DNA of 24,533 nt, taken from assembly GCF_001949145.1 (NCBI RefSeq), contig NW_019091540.1, positions 326,179-350,711 of the forward strand, read 5' to 3'. Under the pieces are notes generated by a model. The model worked only from the letters and a program-made list of their open reading frames with translations, searched no databases and was not told the DNA's origin. Below are positions 18,101-24,533 of this stretch, in pieces (the stretch's first letter is position 1; each line of letters starts with the position of its first letter). The stretch is from Acanthaster planci. Its lineage: Eukaryota; Echinodermata; Asteroidea; Valvatida; Acanthasteridae. The position numbers were made by a program, and so were the translations under genes.

Positions 18101-20135
18101 GCTACCGATGTGGCTAGGGCTATTCACTGAGGTGGTCTTATAGCAAAAATTGACTACATAGCCTCCAAACACCCAGTATGGACAAAGTCTCACCCTACGA
18201 CCGTGGTATGCTGTTGTGTTCACATACATATTTGACCAAAACATTGTACAGGCTAAAATTAACCTAATACAAAAACCCAAGATTAAAATAACCACTAGAA
18301 CACGCCCAGTGATGTTACTGCCAGTCTAACGATGTTGATGTTTAGGAGGATTCTCAACCACACCCTCTTTCTCAAAAATGACATTTGGAGAGAACTGTGT
18401 GAAAGAACTGACAGCCTGGAAGCTCTGAAACATTCACAGCACTGGTTGGGAAATACAGCTGAGTTCTCCAACTATTATCGTACCTTCTTGGGAGGGTAGT
18501 ATTTCCAAGGAGCTGCCCCCTCTTTTAAGTGGTGACTGTTGGCCAAAGACAGAACAACTTATCAATTAAACCGGAATCAAAAGTGATATTCATTGGACCA
18601 ACGAGTGGAAATAACTCAAAAGTGCTGAACCTTAATCTTGTCCAGTTCAAGTGTATTTTAACCTATGCGCCTCTGCTGTTTCACTTCAAATGTGGTTTTT
18701 TTTAACATTCTCATTTTGGTGATATTTCCCTAAAAGGTCCAATTTGTGCATAAGAAATGTCAAGAAAGCTTACTTGTCTATTGACTGATCTTCTACCGGA
18801 GGGCGGTCTGAAATTACAAAAAAAATCAAGATTTACTTCACAAATACTGACTGACAGGAGTTGATCGAAGGTACACCACAGCCCCTAGCAAAATAATGAA
18901 GCAGAGTTCACTACTTGAGGAAAAGCTTGGCTCCTTCAAAATACATCAATGCAAAAAATAATTTAATTGTTGTTTTCATGTGAAGGAAACAAACTCCTTA
19001 ATGCCTGCCAAACTGACCTTTGACACCAATGACTTCACCCAGTACATTTGTTACAGGTTGACCACTCTCATCATTCCCATTATATTCGTCGCTTACTCAA
19101 GTGCACCAGACAGTTTTTACCAGTATCAATATCAAAACAGACAGAAACTGTACAATGTATAAATATGTTAACTGTCAAGGATCAAGTAGTGTACAGGTAG
19201 GCTGGAAAGAGGAGAGATGGGAGCAGTGGTTAATAACCATTAGCCTTTGACTAGAGCCACTCGGTTGGACAACATGTACCTCCCTAACCTTGGCAAGATG
19301 GGTCATTCCATAAGGTTGGGGCACAATTTGTGACGGTGTCAATTGTTAAATGGGTTCCGTAAAAATGAACAGCTATTTCCCTGCATGTGGATTCCAAACT
19401 GACATTGTTAATAAATCTTGCAAGGCTGAATACAGAGGTGTGTGTTATTTTGACAAAGTAAATGGTCTACTCTACAGGTCGTGACAGGTGGTAAAAGTTA
19501 CAAGTGTAACAAGGACACCGTCACAAGTTGTGCCCCAACCTCAAGGAATGACCCATACACCAGTGTTGACGTCGAGACCATCACAAGACCAGACATAAAA
19601 CCAGACACAATCTAACGACCAAGACCAGTCACAAGTAGCAGTGTGAATAATGACAAAGGAATGCTTTGTTGCAGTTTATTTGAATAACTTGTGACTTGAA
19701 CTCAGACTGGGGGTCTTGTGCTGGTCTCATGCGGTCTTGTGAAGGTCTTAAGTGGTCTCGACTACATCACTGCCATACACAATATGAGGAATACTAGGCA
19801 TTCTCTGAGGCCATATCAAGCACTGGGGACACTAGCTCATTCCAAGTTAAGGCAAATAAATGGGAGTGAATTTGTGTGGCAACGAATGACACTTGCGTAA
19901 TCACATTTCAGAGAATAAAAATTCTCACACAAAAATTCTGCCTTTGGGCGTAAGGTCAAGAATATAGAGGTTGTCCAGCATACTGGCTCTAGTGTGTGAG
20001 GCTTGGTAGGCCTTAGGAGTACCTTGAAGGGCTTTTGTGTCCTTGTTCCAGGACCATCATGGAGTTGGGCGTTCCACTGCGGCTACCTGATTGTCGGCTG
20101 ATCATGACGTTATTGTTTTGATTTTGCATTTCTTC
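12091..20135 (-). CDS. ERICH2: ERICH2-like glutamate-rich protein, eleven exons (gene-level entry)
   Basis: Minus-strand exons, 5' to 3', are 20135-20023, 18807-18774, 18535-18484, 17880-17631, 16856-16528, 15067-14972, 14465-14284, 13808-13751, 13089-13018, 12753-12603 and 12151-12091. All junctions are GT-AG and every phase matches, giving 1398 nt, or 463 residues from the first Met. The recognisable part is residues about 341-394: GKAPFQLLGE, FLEAVMEEDYENAEKLCKM, VLLYEPDNTEAKQFQ, PLIEEMLKRE. This closely resembles the C-terminal block of vertebrate ERICH2 (AEFLRA, LAKKLC, ILIYEPENPEAKEF, LIEEML) and reads as one TPR-like helix pair. It is followed by an Asp/Glu tail. The N-terminal 290 residues are Ser/Arg-rich and probably disordered. 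The biochemical role is unknown. Human isoforms vary in length, and the N-terminal half is harder to compare. Confidence 0.85.
12603..12753 (-). CDS. ERICH2: ERICH2 exon 10, acidic tail
   Basis: The acceptor is AAAATTTTAG|AG and the donor GATGAAGA|GTAAGA. It encodes REEQLWGSESDDGDDEDDD followed by an almost pure Asp/Glu/Ser run of about 40 residues. The frame would stop at once if the donor were not used, which supports splicing to the last exon. The CT-rich plus strand here is the reverse complement of the acidic codons, not a separate feature. Confidence 0.88.
13018..13089 (-). CDS. ERICH2: ERICH2 exon 9, TPR-like helix B
   Basis: The acceptor is TTTATGGCAG|TT and the donor AACGAG|GTATTT. 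With the G of the previous exon it encodes VLLYEPDNTEAKQFQPLI then EEMLKR. This is the most conserved stretch of the family (vertebrate ILIYEPENPEAKEF, LIEEML) and the main basis for naming the gene. Confidence 0.93.
13253..13502. mobile_element. Foldback MITE, GGGTCATTC family, copy 1
   Basis: The left end GGGTCATTCTATAAATTAGG and the inverted right end GGGTGATTCTATTATTTTGG share the order GGGTCAxxx, GGGGTCCAA, GTGTGxCC, GTGTCCC. The length is 250 bases and it is non-coding. It sits in the ERICH2 intron between exons 8 and 9. No clear target duplication is seen. Confidence 0.8.
13751..13808 (-). CDS. ERICH2: ERICH2 exon 8, TPR-like helix A
   Basis: The acceptor is TTTCATAG|TTT and the donor AAAATGG|GTGAGT. 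It encodes FLEAVMEEDYENAEKLCKM, matching the FLRA-x-LAKKLCQM helix of vertebrate ERICH2. The Tyr-x2-Ala-x3-Cys spacing is typical of a TPR first helix. Confidence 0.9.
14284..14465 (-). CDS. ERICH2: ERICH2 exon 7, first acidic run
   Basis: The acceptor is AAATCAACAG|AT and the donor GGAGAG|GTAGGA. It encodes TRQSSREAEEPQEEQVVGAT, then a run with nine consecutive Asp and four Glu, then GKAPFQLLGE. The final ten residues begin the conserved ERICH2 block (vertebrate APLELM-AEF). The run is coded by GAT/GAC/GAG triplets, so length variation by slippage is plausible. Confidence 0.88.
14972..15067 (-). CDS. ERICH2: ERICH2 exon 6, with repeated SYY-x2-H motif
   Basis: The acceptor follows a (GTTT)n tract ending in TTTCAAAG, and the donor is TTTTG|GTAAGT. 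It encodes YPASAAASISSTAGSDSYY then LTHDRASSSTSF. A second acceptor 9 bases on (CCCAG|CAT, exon start 15058) keeps the frame and would drop three residues. Ala/Ser/Thr-rich. Confidence 0.75.
15073..15100 (+). repeat. (AAAC)n microsatellite forming an acceptor tract
   Basis: Seven AAAC units, one altered to GAAC. On the minus strand this is the (GTTT)n pyrimidine-rich tract in front of ERICH2 exon 6. Confidence 0.9.
15582..15666. repeat. Three tandem copies of a 28-29-bp unit
   Basis: Copies of GATTTTGTACACAGACACAT with GGGAGCAG start at 15582, 15611 and 15639. The third copy is the most diverged. Intronic to ERICH2. Confidence 0.85.
16528..16856 (-). CDS. ERICH2: ERICH2 exon 5, longest exon
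   Basis: The acceptor is TTTTCTTGCAG|A and the donor TCAAAAG|GTGGGT. It encodes about 110 residues: MPKNEELAKAVQNLPSLQNG, then a hydrophilic stretch with HRKEQRERPSHHETGTDNN, then TTVERLTLEEGEGQRSNDRG and finally DTDSYYISHGTISNKSK. The last motif recurs in the next exon as SDSYYLTHDRASS. Confidence 0.8.
17130..17600. repeat. CCAG/CCTG-type low-complexity tract
   Basis: About 470 bases are dominated by CCAGC, CTGCC, CAGTCAACCAG and similar words with a basic 4-base period, densest at 17390-17590. The start is more diverged (AACTACCAGCACACC). It lies in the ERICH2 intron next to exon 4. The Ser/Gln/Pro/Ala plus-strand frames here are repeat artefacts. Confidence 0.88.
17631..17880 (-). CDS. 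ERICH2: ERICH2 exon 4, Ser-rich disordered region
   Basis: The acceptor is TTTCTTGCAG|AG and the donor GAGCA|GTGAGT. It encodes about 83 residues, including RSGTSSRLSNDGVNVDSSRQ, ISRLSFTEDELGNGDG, LKRSSSIDGRAELKTPDSP and VYLTTVKRNFEQ. The LKRSSSID and TPDSPRK pieces look like kinase-target linear motifs, but that is inference. Its 3' flank runs directly into the CCAG-type repeat tract of the next intron. Confidence 0.8.
18484..18535 (-). CDS. ERICH2: ERICH2 exon 3, 52-nt exon
   Basis: The acceptor is TTGGCCAACAG|TCA and the donor AAGAAG|GTACGA. It encodes SPLKRGGSSLEILPSQE in phase 0, and leaves one G that completes Glu with the next exon. The basic, Ser-rich composition matches the neighbours. 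Confidence 0.65.
18774..18807 (-). CDS. ERICH2: ERICH2 exon 2, a 34-nt microexon
   Basis: This exon lies between AATTTCAG|ACCG and GACAA|GTAAGC. In the only frame compatible with both neighbours it encodes PPSGRRSVNRQ after completing an Arg codon. Other frames contain a stop or break the phase. Confidence 0.65.
19300..19554. mobile_element. Foldback MITE, GGGTCATTC family, copy 2
   Basis: The left end GGGTCATTCCATAAGGTTGG continues as GGCACAATTTGTGACGGTGT. The inverted right end is GGGTCATTCCTTGAGGTTGG, then GGCACAACTTGTGACGGTGT, so the arms match over about 40 bases. The length is 255 bases, flanked by AT on both sides. It shares its terminal word and layout with the copy at 13253-13502. 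Confidence 0.87.
19561..19772. mobile_element. hAT-like MITE with 8-bp target duplication
   Basis: The ends are CAGTGTTGACGTCGAGACCA and, inverted, CAGTGATGTAGTCGAGACCA. The element is 212 bases and is flanked on both sides by CCATACAC (19553-19560 and 19773-19780). An 8-bp duplication with CAGTG-type ends is the hAT superfamily signature. Its left target copy overlaps the end of the GGGTCATTC element, so it inserted at that boundary. Confidence 0.85.
20023..20135 (-). CDS. ERICH2: ERICH2 exon 1 (first recognised; may contain the start codon)
   Basis: The acceptor-like TTAACAG|GAAGAA precedes the frame EEMQNQNNNVMISRQ, SGSRSGTPNSMMVLEQGH, KSPSR; the donor is TCAAG|GTACTC. The third codon is ATG with G at -3, a plausible start. 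The acceptor-like sequence also allows an unseen upstream exon. The two bases AG at the end combine with A of the next exon to give Arg. The Ser/Arg-rich composition continues into the following exons. A shorter form ending at CAATCAG|GTAGCC is possible, but would not keep the frame into the next exon. Confidence 0.65.
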
Positions 20136-21508
20136 CTGTTAACACAAATGCATATACATATACAACAAAAATTAGAAGCATAAACAAAAAAGGCAAAACA
20201 GGTGCATTTCTTTCAAGGCGGAAACTCCATATGCCCGTCAACACTTGCGTCAAGCGTTGCATATCTGTCAAAATCACTCCCAGGGCATTTTTGACGGCTG
20301 AGCGCATGAACGCACACGTGTTATGTTAAATGAAAAAAATTTCTTTGTCCATGAAAGTGAAACGCGTGAAAGCATTGTGTACGCAACCCACCCAAAAAAA
20401 CATACATATGGAAAGGCGGCGTAATGCTTCACAGTGCTAAGTGTAAAGTAAGTGCATCAATGATGATGTCTGGGGCCTCTATTGCATGGGCAACTTTGCA
20501 CAGATAAATACATGTAAGTCTGACATCAGGCTGTTGGACAATTCATCTCATCTTCAATTTTATCTTGCTTCTGAATTCTGCGGAGTACTCCACGATTTCT
20601 GCAAAACACCCAAATGAACTTCATTTAATTCAATTTTAAGCCAAGCCCAATCATGCCCAATGTCAATTAAACCATGTCATGCTGGACAAATGTGTTAACA
20701 CGAGATTTCCTGTGTCATAACATGGAGAATGTTTACACAGGTTCAATCAAAATATTTATAATACAATGGAGAGTGATACTTGACTATATTCTAGGAATGT
20801 ATTAATCACTGTTGCAGGATAACACTAAACCATGCATGCTCAAACCTGATGTGCACATGCATTTGGAGCAGCCACAGCACCATGTAACGTGCACCTGCCA
20901 TTTACAGTAACCTTGCACAAGTGTGGTGCAACCACAGTAATCGATAACGACTTCTCATTCAATTCTATATTGCTGATAAGTTGTGGGTTGGCAATGACAA
21001 TGTGGACACTAGCTCGCTGTTTTGGAATTTGTGGTGCTCCGTGAGTTCCAGCTTATATCCAAGGAAATAGTTCCATATGCGGATGCCGCTTGACATGCCG
21101 TGCATGTGCATAAACCCTTTGAGACTGGTCTGAAAAAATTCTATTGTTGATGTATCCTAACATGGCACATTTTCATTTTTGAAACAGAGAACTATTTTAA
21201 GCCCAAAGTTTACAAACAGTTTATTCATTCTCCTAATAATCTGATTCATAAGTCTAATTTTGGAAAGATTTCCATATATGAACACCAGTAATTCTTTCCT
21301 ACAGTGACTTAACAGCCATCAGAAAGCAAAAATATGTCCAGAAAACTTCAATTAGCACCCCGCATGAGTAAGCGAACGAAGCTAGAGGGGAATAAATCCA
21401 TTCACCAAACATTACGGAACTTTCTTGTCATGAATTTGTTCCCCTCTCTTAAATCTTCTTAGCATACGCAAATGCATGACATGAAACATGAAAAAGGCTT
21501 AGCCTATA
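20136..21508. other. Upstream of the recognised ERICH2 exons; no firm feature
   Basis: A possible minus-strand exon fragment at 20526-20598 reads NRGVLRRIQKQDKIEDEM after TTTTGCAG, but it has no good donor in the right phase. Otherwise nothing is recognised. The ERICH2 promoter may lie here or farther upstream. Confidence 0.35.
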
Positions 21509-22164
21509 CAGCAGAACGCCGCTTTACCGAACATTTGGCTGTACCGAACATCGTCGTAATTTGATCACAGAACCTACTAAACACTATTCAGTTGCCGTTT
21601 GTAATCCCCGAATGTCAACATGATTTTTTATGTTGGAAAGTGACAAGTGGCCATTATTTCCCCCAAGGATTAGACGGGAAAGCCGCTAGTTATCAAAGGT
21701 ACTGAATGTACACTGGTTTTGCGACTCTGCATGATCGGTGCGGAAGAAAACCGCAAGTACGTGCACCGTGGCACTGCACTAACAATAGTCTAAAGAGGGC
21801 GCCACTGATACACAAATCAACTGAGATGCGCCACAGCATGCATCAGAGATCGATCCTGTGTGGTAGCTTCACGACTTTTAGGACAAACTTGATATCAATT
21901 TTGTAACTCAAGATTAAATAAAAAACAAAAATAATTAATACTTAGACTATACATTTCTAGAAACCTTAAAGTGAATGCATTGGCAAATCATCAAGAAAAC
22001 AGCAAACCATAGTATCACAAGAGGCTGCACTTCAGTTAAACAAGAGAGGGCACTATTCAACATGGCAACGAAATTTTCAGCAATTAATTCGCTTTAACCG
22101 AATGACCACTGTACCAAACATTTAGCATGGACCCCGTAGTGTTTGTTATAGTGGCGTTCCACTG
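21509..22164. mobile_element. Non-autonomous pogo/Tigger-like element
   Basis: The left end CAGCAGAACGCCGCTTTACC and the inverted right end CAGTGGAACGCCACTATAAC resemble the CAGTxGAACxxCGCTATAACGA termini of pogo/Tigger (Tc1/mariner) transposons. Sub-terminal words such as TGTACCGAACAT and TGTACCAAACAT also recur. TA precedes the left end, but the right flank is TC. The 656 bases contain no transposase frame. Confidence 0.7.
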
Positions 22165-24533
22165 TCATGACTGTAATTAGTAATAGTTGCATCCGTATAC
22201 GGAACTCTTCCCATATCCAAAAAGTTGAAGTCACCCCCAATGATAACCATAATAACATCAACAATAAGGGAAACCAACAATAGTAGCCTATTTAGGCCTA
22301 GCAGCTTTGATCTCTGTTTTGAGAAGACCATGGAGGAATAAGAACACATGAGAAGACGGCCTAAACCTACAAACATGACAAAGCCAGTGCAAGTTCAATG
22401 ACATGATTGACATAATTTGAAGGTTTTCAATAACTCCAGAACTGTGGGGTCCGACGTCCGCCCCGCTTCCACGACCAATTCTCGGTTCTGGGGGTAGGTT
22501 TTTAATTCATACACAGCATGTACATGCATGTAGGCCCCTGTGTACAGGCTTGAATTCTCAGGTCAGGCCAACGGTCCATCTTGAGATTGTTATTTAGCTT
22601 GTCTTCCATCTTTAGTTACGCATCACACTCATACCAGCACAATTTCAAAGGCAAGAAAACTTTCCTACCTCACTCCAACATTGTTTTCGAAAAATTCGTA
22701 AATTGACGAGCGTTACGTCGCCATTAGAGATGAAAACGCCCTCTCTTGATAAAGTGATCACAGTCAACGTTGATCAACTTCGTTTCCGTTTATGCTTTGT
22801 CCCCAAAACCAATCCCCGATTGTGGGCCTGAAGCGTTTAAATCAAATTAAATTACTGTAAGTTTTTGCCCTCTTGCGTCCTATTTGATGCTTTATGGCAC
22901 TATTAGACTAATTAGTGCGCTTACAGCTTCGAAGTCAGGTAGTAAAAAAAAAACAGTTAAAGCCTGCGACGGAGCCGAATTGAATATTGGAAAACGGCCC
23001 GTTTTACCAAAGTGGTCGAGAAGGCAGCATAATATTACAACTGGAGGAGGGTACTTATGATAAATTATGTAAAATTCTCATAATCTAATGCTGGTAACAT
23101 GAATTATGCAATACTGTATGTGACTGCGCGTAACTTGACGGTGATTTTCTGAGAATAAAACTCATGTCCAGATGTCCAGTGGACATTTTCCACACCATTG
23201 GATGTTATTATTCGTGGTCCAAACGTTTCGAAGTTTGAGCGAACTATGAGCCCCGCCTAGAGAAGATTACCCTTTTTTTGTCGAGGTAAAAGGTGGCAAA
23301 TTTACATTGTGAAACTAAGGAACGCATGTTTTTAGATGAAACCCAACATCCTGAGCAATTTTCTCATAAAAATGCGACTCAATTTTGAATACAACCCGAC
23401 GTATGCATGCTTGAACCTTGTGCCCTTGTATCGGCGGGTCACCATGAATGCCTAAATGTCCACTTTTCTCTAAAATGGCATTAAATCGAACGTCAAAGGA
23501 TAAAAACTGGCAAAACGAGTTCCTTGGCTGCCTTAATAGTCTGAATTTCAGTTTACTCATCATATTACCACTGCGGGCGATTTGTTTGAACTAGATTTGC
23601 TGTATTTTTTTTCTGTTTTTTATCAACTCGTTCTAAACTATTTCAAGTTTGTAAACACCACCTGTTTGCTCGGGATGTGCACCTCTGCTAGCTTACTAAT
23701 AACTAGCGTTTTTTATTTATTCATTTATTTATTTACGCATGCAGACATTGGCAACAATAGTTGAGATTTCATAACATTATAATAAATAGTGAATATGTAA
23801 ATATTTACATACATTGTGAACAGATAATTATAAGCGGCCCCGATTCGCAAGTTTGTTCGTGGGGAGAACCCTGCCACTAGTAATGACGGGAAAAACAAGT
23901 GTGATATTTCTGTCGGTTAAACTTAGTTGTCAACAGCAGAAAATGAAGCCCGATACTGTTACATCATAAAATTATTAGGGGTACAAAAAGCACAGACAGG
24001 TGACTTTAATAGGAAAAATATTAAACACAATAAATTGAGGGGAACAACATGAAAAGAAAAAAATAAAAGCAGACTATCAGACCACAGATTTCCACCGTTA
24101 TTCGCAGTTAATACGTGTTTTAAAAGTACCAGTAAAGCTTCGTTCAGATTTTGGCATACTTACTAAACACTACAACGTTCAGTTTTACAACAGTTTCTGA
24201 ACTTTATTCAAACCGGTCTGCGGTGGCTCCTAGTACCCGACTAATAGTCAAGGCCCTCCTATCCTCGTTATAGCTCTACATCTTGCATAATTCATATCCA
24301 GGTGCCTGGGTGTGGGGGTGCAGACCACTAATTCAAGTGAGAATTTTTTACCAGCTTATTAGCATTAAAAGTGCCCCCCCCCACAGTATCTTTTGAAAAA
24401 GGAGATTGCTTGGCCCCCAAAATGGGGAGATTGTGTAAATCGTTGCCAGGATCAACTCCCTGGGTCTTTGAGCTTTCATATGAGGGCAGAAGGGCTCAAA
24501 AGTACGGTTGAAAAATGGTCCTACTAGTAAGTG
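22165..24533. other. No recognisable gene or repeat
   Basis: AT-rich sequence. The longest minus-strand frame (23315-23563) has no family features I know. A 15-base palindrome, ATGTCCAGTGGACAT, is at 23171-23185. No exon chain linking to ERICH2 was found. Confidence 0.4.

Noticed and set aside
22066-22080. A half X-box (ATGGCAAC) in the pogo-like element
   Set aside because: A half site is too common to support a regulatory call.
23315-23563. An 82-codon minus-strand open frame
   Set aside because: No family resemblance, no clear splice sites and no repeat copies in the window; kept only as an unassigned frame.

Overview
This is a piece of nuclear genomic DNA from an animal. It holds spliced genes with GT-AG introns of about 0.2-1.9 kb, AT-rich non-coding DNA, short foldback (MITE-like) transposons and minisatellites. 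No bacterial, organellar or intact viral gene is visible. The two genes belong to families conserved across animals, and the many small foldback elements would suit a marine invertebrate such as a lancelet, hemichordate, echinoderm or mollusc. That placement is an inference; the sequence does not settle the species.

Plus strand, 3928-9020: the 3' seven exons of a UBXN6 (UBXD1) orthologue, an adaptor of the AAA ATPase p97/VCP. A putative zinc-binding segment, a PUB domain, a linker and a C-terminal UBX domain join in one phase-consistent frame of 999 nt including the stop. The N-terminal exons carrying the VCP-binding VIM helix were not found and probably lie upstream of position 1. Positions 1-3927 show no recognisable exon.

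Minus strand, 20135 down to 12091: an orthologue of ERICH2 (glutamate-rich protein 2), rebuilt here as eleven exons whose phases all match (1398 nt including the stop). It has a long Ser/Arg-rich, low-complexity N-terminal half, an acidic run, a conserved TPR-like helix pair split over three small exons, and an Asp/Glu-rich C-terminus. The first exon may carry the start codon or may follow an unseen 5' exon.

The two genes are convergent, their stop codons about 3.1 kb apart. The space between holds a minisatellite (9589-9967) and a 168-bp foldback element flanked by TA (10567-10734). Other repeats lie in introns: a 43-bp tandem repeat and a cluster of GTGGGG foldbacks in UBXN6; two copies of a GGGTCATTC foldback family, a hAT-like MITE with an 8-bp target duplication, a CCAG-type low-complexity tract and a 29-bp repeat in ERICH2. 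A 656-bp element with pogo/Tigger-like ends lies upstream of ERICH2 (21509-22164). Positions 22165-24533 contain nothing I can assign.

The two genes are not known to act together: UBXN6 works in p97-dependent protein and membrane traffic, and the role of ERICH2 is poorly known. I found no new multi-gene system. The best leads are the nested transposons, the sequence shared by the minisatellite and the hAT-like MITE, the shortened UBXN6 linker, and a repeated motif in the ERICH2 orthologue.
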